Source: JAJYIV01 sp964616135 (GTDB taxonomy: Bacteria; Patescibacteriota; Patescibacteriia; UBA9934; GWF2-40-263). From it: a stretch of 12,565 nucleotides of DNA. The stretch's first letter is position 1. Every line of letters starts with the position of its first letter. Shown piece after piece: positions 1-6,301 of this stretch. The notes under the pieces were generated by a model. The model had not been told where the DNA came from. It saw only the letters and a list, made by a program, of their open reading frames with translations, and ran no database searches. The stretch covers positions 1-12,565 of the forward strand of contig CAZTTQ010000023.1 of NCBI GenBank assembly GCA_964616135.1, read 5' to 3'. Made by a program: the position numbers and the translations under genes.

Positions 1-109
1 TGCCTGCAGTTCACGATCCACGACGGGCTTTTTTGTTTGTTCATCCTCCGAACAGGGATAATGATACGCGAGCGGCGGGCGAACGCAAGCAACGGTGTGG
101 ATAAGAACG
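1..109. other. Window edge, no gene recognised
   Basis: I see no supportable gene here. The run GGGC followed by six T at about 26-36 looks like the right half of a rho-independent terminator whose left arm would lie partly outside the window, so a plus-strand gene may end just to the left. The rest is unassigned spacer before the terminator of the minus-strand operon. Confidence 0.3.
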
Positions 110-139
110 AAAAACGCCCCGCGTGTGCGGGACGTTTTT
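110..139 (-). terminator. Terminator of the vanW-family operon
   Basis: An inverted repeat pairs AAAAACGCCCCGC with GCGGGACGTTTTT (one mismatch) around a 4-base loop. It lies 2 bases past the TAA of the minus-strand VanW-domain gene. On the minus strand the stem ends in a T-run, as expected for intrinsic termination. The symmetric A/T ends mean it could work on either strand. Confidence 0.8.
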
Positions 140-141
140 GC

Positions 142-2037
142 TTATTCGAGAATGGCTTGGCCGCCGTTGACGCTGGCGTCGGGAACGGCGGGAACCGTTC
201 CTTCGGGAACCAGACAGATTTTTGGCAGCGGGCGGTAGTGCGACGAGAACGTCTCTGTCTTGGACGTGCCGTCGGCTTTCACGATGGTGTAGTCGAACGA
301 TGCGTCGGCGCCGACGTGTGCCTCTTGGCACTTCGGTGCGTCACCCGGCTTCAAGTCCGGGGAAGGGACGTCCTTTTGTTCACCCGCGGGGATCCAGCGT
401 TGAACCACGGGCGGCGTATAGGAGCCTTTTCGGCCATCCGACGTGCCCCACAGGGTGAAGCGGAGCTGCTTGGTCTCCTCAATCATCTCCGCCTGCAGCA
501 TCAGGTAATGCCCCGTATCATTGGCGAATTTCAGGTCCGGCGCCGGTTCGTAAATGGTGGCGTCGGTACCCGGCGCCCCATTGGACGGGTCATTGTAATA
601 GGACACTACGAGCGAGTGGTTGCGGCGCTCCACGATGGGGAGGCCGGTGTTCAGTGCCGTGCGGAAGGTGGTGGTGCCGATTTGGCAGAGGCCGCCGCCC
701 AATTCCGGCGTGATCTTGTCTCCCTTAATGACCAGTTCCGGATAGTACCCGTTTTCCGGCGTGAAGGGCGCGAGCGCCTTGATGGCCGAGAAGGTTTCGC
801 CCGGGGCGATGAGCAGGCCGTTCAGCAATTTCACGCCATTGCGGATATTGCGGATGCGGTTGGACGGGCTGTTGCGGTAACTGGACGTGCCAGTACCCAG
901 GGGTTCCTTGATGCCCAGGTCATTCACTTGGTCCGTGGTGGTGGCGGGGGTGACGTCCACCAGCGCCAAAGCGACGGTTTTTTCTTCTGCCGTCAGCCGG
1001 TCTGCGCGGGCGAAACGTTCTTCTAATGCGGCCGTGGCCGCATCCACGTCCGTTTTGCGTCCGCCGTGGCTGGGGGCGAACGCGACAACCCGGTTCCCCT
1101 CCATCTTGAACTGCGCGTCCTGCGGCTCTTGTTCAAACGGCTTCACGAACGAGACGAGGCCTTTGCGCAGCGCCTCATGGTCCAAGGCGAGGCTGCCGTC
1201 AGGTGCTGGTGCTAGCCATTTGGCTAAGACCTGGGCACTGACGGGGTAGGTGAGCGTTTCCCCATCCACGGTGAGCGTAAAGGCGTAGGGGGCGTTGTTG
1301 AGCGCTAGGAGGGCGAGAGGCTTGGCCAGTTCTGCCATGCGCGTGTCCACGATCGGTTCCGTGACTTGCACGTAGACGTCGATGCCGGCGGCATTGAGCG
1401 TTTCCAGGCGATCTTTGGCCTGGACCAAGAACGCAGAGCGGTCCAGGGCCGTTCCGGCTTCTCCGGGCTTCACCTCTGCCGTCCAACCCGTCCGCGTCTC
1501 CTTAAAGGTGAGCTTTGCCTCACGCGTCGGTTTTTCGCGGCGGGGGAAGGCGCGTTCCAGCCCTTCCGTCAACGCGTCCTGGCGCAACGTGGTGGGGACG
1601 CGCACGCGGGTCTTTTTGACTCCGGACCGGACGATTTCCAGCGCGGATTGTACGACGCTTGGCGCGTGGCCGACCTTGAACGCTTCGTCCACAGCGCCGG
1701 TGACGTCTAGGTTTGCGTCTTCCACAAAGTCACCGCCGACCAACGTGCCAAGCGGCAGGGTGACGGCTTCGTCTTCCAGGCGTAGGACCAATCCCCCCTC
1801 TGTCAGCTCGTCCGCGCGCTTCTGGACCAGGATCAGTGCCGCTTCTTTTGTGAGGCCGCCGACCCCGACGGAACCGATCCAGACGTTCGGCGCCATCCGG
1901 CCCTCATAACTGCGGGCCCATGCGCCGACCCCGACGGCCCCCAACACCAAGACAACCGCGACCATGGCCGCCACGGAGGCGGGGCGGGACAAGGGACGTT
2001 GGTCCCGTTGAAAATGGAGGAGTTGGATGTCGGGCAT
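142..2037 (-). CDS. VanW-domain (YoaR-like) membrane-anchored surface protein
   Basis: The protein has 631 residues. A short cytoplasmic tail is followed by one membrane helix at about 21-40, and the rest should lie outside. Two similar segments (about 170-212 and 305-342, each a strand pair then G-x-x-x-D and a helix) fit the PG_binding_4 domains of YoaR-like proteins. The VanW domain spans about 373-515, with the signature GGGLCQIGTTTF at 447-458 and a strongly conserved RRNHS motif at 471-475. The C-terminal beta-rich part carries Cys570 and Cys608, a possible disulfide. VanW occurs in some vancomycin-resistance clusters, but its activity is unknown; this architecture is common in Patescibacteria and Firmicutes and is probably a cell-wall role, not resistance. 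It is the last gene of a three-gene operon, starting 6 bases after hsp20, with no clear SD. The family call is firm; the function is open. Confidence 0.9.
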   Translation of the reverse strand: MPDIQLLHFQRDQRPLSRPASVAAMVAVVLVLGAVGVGAWARSYEGRMAPNVWIGSVGVGGLTKEAALILVQKRADELTEGGLVLRLEDEAVTLPLGTLVGGDFVEDANLDVTGAVDEAFKVGHAPSVVQSALEIVRSGVKKTRVRVPTTLRQDALTEGLERAFPRREKPTREAKLTFKETRTGWTAEVKPGEAGTALDRSAFLVQAKDRLETLNAAGIDVYVQVTEPIVDTRMAELAKPLALLALNNAPYAFTLTVDGETLTYPVSAQVLAKWLAPAPDGSLALDHEALRKGLVSFVKPFEQEPQDAQFKMEGNRVVAFAPSHGGRKTDVDAATAALEERFARADRLTAEEKTVALALVDVTPATTTDQVNDLGIKEPLGTGTSSYRNSPSNRIRNIRNGVKLLNGLLIAPGETFSAIKALAPFTPENGYYPELVIKGDKITPELGGGLCQIGTTTFRTALNTGLPIVERRNHSLVVSYYNDPSNGAPGTDATIYEPAPDLKFANDTGHYLMLQAEMIEETKQLRFTLWGTSDGRKGSYTPPVVQRWIPAGEQKDVPSPDLKPGDAPKCQEAHVGADASFDYTIVKADGTSKTETFSSHYRPLPKICLVPEGTVPAVPDASVNGGQAILE

Positions 2038-2043
2038 AGGGCG

Positions 2044-2445
2044 CTAGAGTTCGCTTTCGTCGATGATGGGGATGGAGCCGCCCGGTTGGGCCTTTTTCAG
2101 GGTGACGGTCAGGACGCCGTCCTTGAGCGACGCTTTTACCTCATCCGTCCGGATGTGGGCAGGTAAGACGACGGAACGGGAGAATTTGCCCCAGTGGCAT
2201 TCTTGTACGTGGACCACGGCCTTTTTGTCCCAACTTTCCGCATGTTTGCGGCGTTCGCCGCGGATAGTGACCGTGTCCGGAGTGACGCTGACGTCCAGAT
2301 CTTCCCGTTTGACGCCAGCAACCGGCGTGCGGACGACCACGTGCGTTTCCGTTTCCAATACGTCTACCGACAGCTGGCCTTCCAGGTCCGAAAGCCAACG
2401 GTCTTGGTCTTGCAGTGAAGTGTGGAGGCGGGGGAGAAGGGGCAT
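2044..2445 (-). CDS. hsp20: Hsp20/alpha-crystallin small heat-shock protein
   Basis: This is a 133-residue small chaperone that would hold unfolding proteins for refolding in the cytoplasm. The alpha-crystallin domain covers about 25-117 and includes the near-invariant A-x-LKDGVLTV motif (105-114). The short C-terminal tail has the I-x-I motif (I125-P-I127) that locks subunits into oligomers. The N-terminal arm is short. One cysteine (C83) sits mid-domain, which is unusual but not diagnostic. The gene lies between a membrane-protein gene (18 bases upstream) and the VanW gene (6 bases downstream), so it is probably co-transcribed with envelope genes. No heat-shock operator such as a CIRCE repeat is visible before it. 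It ends with TAG, showing that TAG is a normal stop codon in this genome. Confidence 0.93.
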   Translation of the reverse strand: MPLLPRLHTSLQDQDRWLSDLEGQLSVDVLETETHVVVRTPVAGVKREDLDVSVTPDTVTIRGERRKHAESWDKKAVVHVQECHWGKFSRSVVLPAHIRTDEVKASLKDGVLTVTLKKAQPGGSIPIIDESEL

Positions 2446-2463
2446 AGGGGGAGCCGTTGGCTT

Positions 2464-3141
2464 TTAGCCCTTAGCTTTTAGCCGGCGGACGTATTCGTAT
2501 AAGGGGCCGATGGCGAATCCGGCCATGGCGCTCCACAGCAGGATGTCCGTGGAAACGCCGCCGATGAGGTAGGGAGCGGACAAGGCACGGACGGCCGCTT
2601 CCGCGGGAAACAAGCGGACAAAGAACAGCTGTTGGCACAAAAACACCAGGGCGGACATGAACACGCCGGAAATGAGCGCGTTCAGCAGCAGGTCTTTCCT
2701 GTCCGCGACGACATAGACGGCAACCAGCAATGCGCCGGCGGCCAAGGCACGGGGAATGGAGAGTTCAAAGACGAACAGGTTGGCTACGGACACAGCGGCC
2801 CAAAATGACAGAGCGAGCATGAGCCGGCCGGCCCAAGCGAGCAGTGGATGCTTGGGGTCTTTACGAGCGGGGCGCACCGCGTGGAGATGGACCCCCATCA
2901 GTGCCTCGTACGCTACGGCTGCCACGCCAAAGAACGACACGGCGAAGAGGAGATCTTCTACGCCGATAGGACCTTGGATAACCCCGGTTCCTTCTTGTGC
3001 GGCCAAAAAGAGCGCGGCGGGCGCGACGACGAGCCCAACCGCGGACATAACCAGCTGTTCACGGCGCGTGGGACGCGAAAGCAGCAGCAAGATCGCCCAG
3101 ACGGCAAAGAGGGCCAAGGACGCGTAGAGGAAGGTCGGCAT
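2464..3141 (-). CDS. Six-helix membrane protein, lycopene-cyclase-domain-like
   Basis: The protein has 225 residues and is almost wholly hydrophobic, with about six to seven helices (roughly 3-21, 30-48, 62-82, 101-126, 129-146, 151-175, 199-216). It looks like an internal duplication. R26-R-E-Q-L-V with S33-A in the first half matches R148-K-D-L-L-L with N154-A in the second. GPIGVEDLLF (57-66) followed later by A-Y-E (77-79) matches GGVSTDILLW (194-203) followed by L-Y-E (214-216). An acidic residue before a helix, repeated twice in a two-times-three-helix fold, is the pattern of the heterodimeric/fused lycopene cyclase family (CarR/CrtYc-d type). No other carotenoid gene is in view, so the reaction is not established. 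It is the first gene of the operon with hsp20 and the VanW gene. A TAAAAT -10 box lies only 16 bases before the ATG and no SD is seen, suggesting a nearly leaderless mRNA. Confidence 0.75.
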   Translation of the reverse strand: MPTFLYASLALFAVWAILLLLSRPTRREQLVMSAVGLVVAPAALFLAAQEGTGVIQGPIGVEDLLFAVSFFGVAAVAYEALMGVHLHAVRPARKDPKHPLLAWAGRLMLALSFWAAVSVANLFVFELSIPRALAAGALLVAVYVVADRKDLLLNALISGVFMSALVFLCQQLFFVRLFPAEAAVRALSAPYLIGGVSTDILLWSAMAGFAIGPLYEYVRRLKAKG

Positions 3142-3156
3142 ACAGTTCTGCCAGCC

Positions 3157-3162
3157 ATTTTA
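3157..3162 (-). promoter_or_regulatory. -10 box of the membrane protein-hsp20-vanW operon
   Basis: TAAAAT on the minus strand lies 15 bases upstream of the ATG at 3141. No good -35 is found at 16-18 bases (best is TGGCTT). If used, the 5' leader would be under about 10 bases. Confidence 0.45.
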
Positions 3163-3191
3163 CACGGTTCCGGTTAACGAAGCCACGGCTC

Positions 3192-3220
3192 TTGACGTGC
3201 GCCCGGCCGCGTCCTACCGT
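3192..3220 (+). promoter_or_regulatory. Sigma-70-type promoter of the SPFH gene
   Basis: TTGACG at 3192-3197, a 17-base spacer, then TACCGT at 3215-3220. The -35 is strong and the -10 weak. The start of transcription would fall about 10-15 bases before the ATG at 3242, where there is no SD. Confidence 0.5.
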
Positions 3221-3241
3221 CGAGCCATACTCTTTCCCTCT

Positions 3242-4006
3242 ATGTCCACCATTTTCGGCCTGTTCTGGTCCCTTGCGCCGTTCCTCTTCGTTCTCTTGTT
3301 GGTGTCCTTGAAGCAGATCAACCAGTATGAACGCGGTATCAAGTTCACTATGGGCCGGTTCAGCGGCACCGTGGAACCGGGTTGGCGCATCGTCATTCCC
3401 GTCTTCCAATCTTTGGTAAAGATGGACATGCGCCTGAAGGCCCGGGACGTCCCGTCCCAGGACGCCACCACCAAGCAAAACGTGTCCGCCAAGATCAATG
3501 CGGTCATTTATTACCGCCTGGCCGATACCACCAAGGCCGTTCTGGAAGTGGAAAACGTTCACTGGGCCGTGATGCAGCTGGCGCAGACCACCATGCGCAA
3601 CATCGTCGGTGAGGTGACGTTGGACGAATTGCTGTCCCAGCGCCAGGTCATCTCTGAAAAGATCGAGCAGGCGGTGGAAAAAGCGACGTCCGACTGGGGT
3701 ATCCAGGTGACGGGCGTCGAGTTGAAGGACATCAACCTGCCGAACGACATGGTCCGCACCATCGCCAAGCAAGCCGAGGCGGAACGCGAACGCCGTGCGG
3801 TCATCATCAACGCGGAAGGGGAAGTGGCCGCCGCGGAGAACCTGTCCAAGGCCGCGAACATCCTGGCGCAAACGCCGGGAGCGCTCCACCTGCGCACGCT
3901 GAACTCCATCAACGACATTTCGTCCGACGCGTCCAACACGGTCGTATTCACCCTGCCGCTTGAAATCCTGAAGGCCTTCGCCGGCTATAAGGACGGGCAG
4001 AAGTAG
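3242..4006 (+). CDS. SPFH/band-7 (stomatin/slipin-like) membrane protein
   Basis: The protein has 254 residues: one N-terminal membrane helix (about 5-23), an SPFH domain (about 25-180) and a helical tail rich in A, E and R (about 177-207) typical of stomatin/slipin oligomerisation. Family marks include Y29-E-R-G-I-K-F, the P46-G-W-R turn, the R64-x-K-x-R-D-V-P strand, and V144-x-x-V-E-L-K-D-I-N-L-P. Such proteins form membrane scaffolds or rings and often partner an NfeD protein or a protease; no NfeD gene is adjacent. I start at ATG 3242 because the earlier possible start (3197) would lie inside the promoter. It is a single-gene unit between its own promoter and terminator. It ends in TAG only 7 bases before the terminator stem, so TAG acts as a true stop here. 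Confidence 0.92.
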   Translation: MSTIFGLFWSLAPFLFVLLLVSLKQINQYERGIKFTMGRFSGTVEPGWRIVIPVFQSLVKMDMRLKARDVPSQDATTKQNVSAKINAVIYYRLADTTKAVLEVENVHWAVMQLAQTTMRNIVGEVTLDELLSQRQVISEKIEQAVEKATSDWGIQVTGVELKDINLPNDMVRTIAKQAEAERERRAVIINAEGEVAAAENLSKAANILAQTPGALHLRTLNSINDISSDASNTVVFTLPLEILKAFAGYKDGQK

Positions 4007-4013
4007 GACGCGC

Positions 4014-4039
4014 AAAAAACGGGCTCCGGCCCGTTTTTT
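4014..4039 (+). terminator. Terminator of the SPFH gene
   Basis: A perfect 11-bp stem (AAAAAACGGGC with GCCCGTTTTTT) around a 4-base loop ends in six T. It starts 7 bases after the TAG of the SPFH gene. Confidence 0.92.
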
Positions 4040-4054
4040 CATTTCCACCACCCC

Positions 4055-4083
4055 TTGACACGCGACGCATTCCCGCGTATCTT
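4055..4083 (+). promoter_or_regulatory. Promoter of the orphan gene at 4134
   Basis: TTGACA at 4055-4060, a 17-base spacer and TATCTT at 4078-4083. The preceding CCACCCC is shared with the promoter at 4576; together with TTGAC this makes a 12-base identity. A perfect 14-base palindrome lies just downstream, at about +1 to +15. Confidence 0.75.
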
Positions 4084-4091
4084 CAACCTCC

Positions 4092-4105
4092 CGCACGCGC
4101 GTGCG
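4092..4105. repeat. 14-base perfect palindrome, possible operator
   Basis: CGCACGCGCGTGCG reads the same on both strands. It sits 8 bases after the -10 box TATCTT, across the likely transcription start. It could be a repressor-binding site or a small hairpin in the leader. In GC-rich DNA chance is possible. Confidence 0.4.
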
Positions 4106-4133
4106 CGGATGGCCTTTACCCAGGGAGTTGCCG

Positions 4134-4601
4134 TTGCGTAAGATCGTCGAGAAGTTCATGCGTCCGTTCCGCCGCCGGCGGAAGCCCGCCTCGTCCGCGC
4201 CGTCCGCCCCTTACTGGCGCCTGCCGGAATCGGGTGCCGTCAAGAAGTCCCTCATCGACGGACGGTGGGGAAAGAACACGGTGCCGACCGTCATGGTGTT
4301 CGACCTGACGCCACTGCGCTCGCTCAGCCACGACGACGAGATCGACGTGGCGCGGCAGTTCTTCGGGGAGGGGAAGTTTCCCTCCGGCGCGATCACTTAC
4401 CGGGAGAGCCAGTCCTCGGAGCACCCGATGACGTACCTGACGGTGAAGTACGCGCACGCGTTCCACGCGGAAGCCCGGGTGCGCGGCCATCGGCTGCCGC
4501 TCTACCGCGTGTCCCACCGGCCGCCGGGGCGTTCCGGAACGGTGATCGAGTTCAAGGATCTCGTTTCGCCACCCCTTGACGTTCTCCAGCCGACGGGCTA
4601 G
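4134..4601 (+). CDS. Unrecognised basic protein, 155 aa
   Basis: I do not recognise this protein. I choose the TTG at 4134 because AGGGAG lies 6 bases before it and the promoter at 4055 lies upstream; a GTG at 4101 would be inside the palindrome. The first 25 residues are very basic (R-P-F-R-R-R-R-K) and then rich in A, S and P, with no hydrophobic helix. The rest looks like a compact alpha/beta cytoplasmic domain: a T-V-M-V-F-D-L strand, an acidic S-H-D-D-E-I-D helix, and an aromatic Y-L-T-V-K-Y-A-H-A-F-H segment. Third codon positions are strongly G/C. The TAG stop is itself the first three bases of the next promoter's -10 box. The basic head suggests binding to nucleic acid or membrane, but that is speculation. 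Coding status rests on promoter, SD and codon bias. Confidence 0.6.
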   Translation: MRKIVEKFMRPFRRRRKPASSAPSAPYWRLPESGAVKKSLIDGRWGKNTVPTVMVFDLTPLRSLSHDDEIDVARQFFGEGKFPSGAITYRESQSSEHPMTYLTVKYAHAFHAEARVRGHRLPLYRVSHRPPGRSGTVIEFKDLVSPPLDVLQPTG

Positions 4602-4604
4602 AGT
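4576..4604 (+). promoter_or_regulatory. Promoter of the secreted-protein gene at 4649
   Basis: TTGACG at 4576-4581, a 17-base spacer and TAGAGT at 4599-4604. The -35 lies inside the last codons of the upstream gene, and the -10 begins with its TAG stop. The leader would be about 37 bases and includes the SD GGAGG at 4636-4640. Confidence 0.65.
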
Positions 4605-4648
4605 GCCGGTCACCGCTCCTTCAACCCGTTGCTTCGGAGGTGGAAACG

Positions 4649-5137
4649 ATGGCTCGCGCCGTTCTTCTCGCCCTCCTGCTGGGACTCATGTCCCCGCGGG
4701 TGTCGGCGGAGACGGCCCGTGAGACCGTCCCCGCCCCGCAGGTTTCTCTGAACGCCGGCCCCGTGCCCGCGTTCACGCAGCTGCCTCTGTCGGCCGTGCC
4801 CTCGCAGGCTCCGATGACGGCGGCGGTTCCGGGCATCCCCATCCAGACGATTGGGGAAGCCACGGGACGGAACCCCTCCGGTCCCACCGGACCCGAGGTG
4901 CGCGACACCGGAAGGCTCGCCCCTCCGGACATCTTCGTCCCGCCCAAGGCGGACCGCGGCTTCAGCCACGCTCCCCGTCGCGGCGAAGTGTCCGCTCCCC
5001 GTCATTCGACGACCAACAACCCTGACACGGTTGCGTCGAGTGACGGGTCTTTTCTTTTTCGGACGCCTCCCTTGACGCGCCTGCCGTTTCTGCCTACTAT
5101 ACCCGCACATTTGGCCATTCATGGCCCCATCGTCTAA
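4649..5137 (+). CDS. Putative secreted Pro-rich protein; 3' end suspect
   Basis: ATG 4649 has a good SD (GGAGG, 8 bases before). It opens a signal peptide: M-A-R, a leucine-rich core at 5-13, and a likely cut after V-S-A (about residue 20). The mature part is rich in P, A, G and T with no repeats and no recognised domain, and is probably disordered. Codon third positions are G/C-rich up to about 5020. Beyond that the open frame (162 aa in all) runs through a hairpin with a T-run (5019-5059) and the tRNA promoter, and stops inside the tRNA-Glu gene at 5135-5137. If that terminator works, the mRNA has no stop codon. A -1 shift would give a stop at 5023 or 5041. So either the true end is lost to an indel, the tail is not translated, or the frame is not a gene. 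Function is unknown. Confidence 0.45.
   Translation: MARAVLLALLLGLMSPRVSAETARETVPAPQVSLNAGPVPAFTQLPLSAVPSQAPMTAAVPGIPIQTIGEATGRNPSGPTGPEVRDTGRLAPPDIFVPPKADRGFSHAPRRGEVSAPRHSTTNNPDTVASSDGSFLFRTPPLTRLPFLPTIPAHLAIHGPIV
5019..5059 (+). terminator. Imperfect terminator before the tRNA gene
   Basis: ACCC (5019-5022) pairs with GGGT (5045-5048) and CAC (5026-5028) with GTG (5040-5042), with a small internal loop. It is followed by TCTTTTCTTTTT. The stem is weak but the T-tract is convincing. It would end transcripts from the promoter at 4576. Confidence 0.5.
5072..5100 (+). promoter_or_regulatory. Promoter of tRNA-Glu
   Basis: TTGACG at 5072-5077, a 17-base spacer and TACTAT at 5095-5100. The mature tRNA begins 22 bases after the -10, leaving a short 5' leader for RNase P. 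Confidence 0.85.
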
Positions 5138-5197
5138 TGGTTAGGACACGGGCTTTTCAAGCCTGTAACCGGGGTTCGACTCCCCGTGGGGTCACCA
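5123..5197 (+). tRNA. tRNA-Glu (anticodon UUC), CCA encoded
   Basis: The 75-base gene folds as a full cloverleaf. The acceptor stem pairs GGCCCCA with TGGGGTC (one G-T pair), with A as discriminator and CCA encoded at 5195-5197. The D arm has the TCTAATGGTTAGGA pattern of Glu tRNAs, and the anticodon stem CGGGC/GCCTG (one G-T pair) holds the loop TTTTCAA with anticodon TTC. The T stem CGGGG/CCCCG encloses TTCGACT. It has its own promoter and terminator. The terminator's left arm begins at the last A of CCA. Confidence 0.96.
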
Positions 5198-5253
5198 GAA
5201 AAACTCCTAGAATTCGCCCGGGCGTAGCCGGGACAAGTTCTAGGAGTTTTTCT
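5197..5253 (+). terminator. Strong two-part terminator after tRNA-Glu
   Basis: A perfect 16-bp stem (5197-5212 with 5238-5253) encloses a second 5-bp stem (CCCGG 5217-5221 with CCGGG 5228-5232). The right arm ends in GTTTTTCT. The AAAAA of the left arm makes it likely to work on both strands. It separates the tRNA from the tsaD promoter, which starts 2 bases later. Confidence 0.9.
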
Positions 5254-5254
5254 A

Positions 5255-5283
5255 TTGATCTCTCTTCACTTTTCCCGTAGCCT
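5255..5283 (+). promoter_or_regulatory. Putative promoter of the tsaD operon
   Basis: TTGATC at 5255-5260, a 17-base spacer and TAGCCT at 5278-5283. The ATG of tsaD follows only 9 bases after the -10 and has no SD, so the mRNA would be leaderless or nearly so. Confidence 0.5.
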
Positions 5284-5292
5284 AAGCTCGTT

Positions 5293-6297
5293 ATGCGCGT
5301 GTTAGGCATTGAATCGAGCTGTGATGAGACCGCCATCGCCCTGGTCAAAGGCGAAGGCGACGTTTTGTCCGTGGAGAAGAGTCTGGTCTCTTCCCAGATC
5401 GACATCCATAAGGCGTTCGGCGGCGTCATTCCAGAGGTGGCCGCGCGCCGGCACGTGGACGTGATTTTTCCGCTGCTGCAAGAAGCGGGTATTCCGCGCG
5501 ACGGGCAGGGGATCGACGCGATTTCCGTTACGTCCGGTCCCGGATTGGTCGCGGCGCTGCGCGTCGGCGTGGAATTGGGCAAGACCTTGGCATGGATGTG
5601 GAAGAAGCCGTTGGTGGGCGCCAACCATTTGGAGGGCCACCTCTACAGCACCTGGTTCGGGGATTCCCAGCCGCAATTTCCAGCGCTCGCCCTGTTGGTT
5701 TCCGGCGGCCATACGGAATTGATTTTGATGAAGGACCATGGCCGCTACGAATTGTTGGGCATGACGCGTGATGACGCGGCGGGGGAGGCCTTCGACAAGG
5801 TTGCTAAACTGGTCGGCTTGGAATATCCGGGCGGACCGAAGATTTCCGCCTTGGCCAAAGATGGGAACCCGCACGCGATCCCGTTCCCACGCCCCATGCT
5901 GGACGCGGACAACCTGGACTTCAGTTTTTCGGGCTTGAAGACGGCTGTTGCTGTGTACTTGGAAGCGCATCCGGGCACGCGCAAGGAAGATCTATGCGCG
6001 TCGTTTCAGCAATCGGTTGTGGACGTTCTGGTTTCCAAAACGTTGAAGGCCGTGGCCGCGCACCAGCCCAAGTCCTTGCTGCTTTCCGGCGGCGTTGCCG
6101 CCAACGCGCCGCTGCGCGAAACCTTGGCCCGCACGTTGAAGGATGCGTTTCCATACATCACGTTCCATGCGCCTACGCGCGACTTAACCACGGACAACGC
6201 GGCGATGATCGCGGCCGCCGGTTACTTCCGCGCCCGCGCGGGCAAGGTCGCCGACCCGTTCACGTTGCAGGCGGATCCAAGCCTGCGTCTCGCGTAA
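5293..6297 (+). CDS. tsaD: tRNA t6A-modification protein TsaD
   Basis: TsaD transfers threonylcarbamoyl from its AMP adduct (made by TsaC) to A37 of ANN-decoding tRNAs, giving t6A, with TsaB and TsaE as partners in bacteria. The 334-residue length is normal. Visible family marks: ESSCDETA at 7-14, G44-V-I-P-E-V-A-A-R-x-H, the metal-binding NHLEGH with H112 and H116, SGGHTEL at 137-143, DDAAGEAFDK at 160-169, SFSGLKTA at 211-218, LSGGVAAN at 264-271, and D301 of TTDNAAM as the third metal ligand. All key residues are present, so it should be active. The start is set by the conserved M-R-V-L-G-I-E-S-S-C-D-E opening. It is the first gene of an operon, and tsaE begins 4 bases after its stop. No tsaB is seen in this window. 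Confidence 0.98.
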   Translation: MRVLGIESSCDETAIALVKGEGDVLSVEKSLVSSQIDIHKAFGGVIPEVAARRHVDVIFPLLQEAGIPRDGQGIDAISVTSGPGLVAALRVGVELGKTLAWMWKKPLVGANHLEGHLYSTWFGDSQPQFPALALLVSGGHTELILMKDHGRYELLGMTRDDAAGEAFDKVAKLVGLEYPGGPKISALAKDGNPHAIPFPRPMLDADNLDFSFSGLKTAVAVYLEAHPGTRKEDLCASFQQSVVDVLVSKTLKAVAAHQPKSLLLSGGVAANAPLRETLARTLKDAFPYITFHAPTRDLTTDNAAMIAAAGYFRARAGKVADPFTLQADPSLRLA

Positions 6298-6301
6298 TCA
6301 T

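Noticed and set aside
37..1026. 329-codon plus-strand frame opposite the VanW gene
   Set aside because: The minus-strand frame has clear VanW motifs; the plus frame is Arg/Gly-rich with no recognisable domain and spans the terminator.
3197..3241. Earlier start for the SPFH protein
   Set aside because: It lies within the TTGACG promoter element and adds a non-family N-terminus.
3059..4159. 366-codon minus-strand frame opposite the SPFH gene
   Set aside because: The plus strand carries an unmistakable SPFH protein; this frame also crosses the terminator and two promoters.
4116..4613. Minus-strand alternative to the gene at 4134
   Set aside because: It is Arg-rich and lacks an SD or promoter, while the plus strand has both; not fully excluded because neither product is recognised.
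5123..5197. tRNA-Glu as an integration site with an att duplication
   Set aside because: I found no second copy of the tRNA 3' end in the window and no integrase gene.
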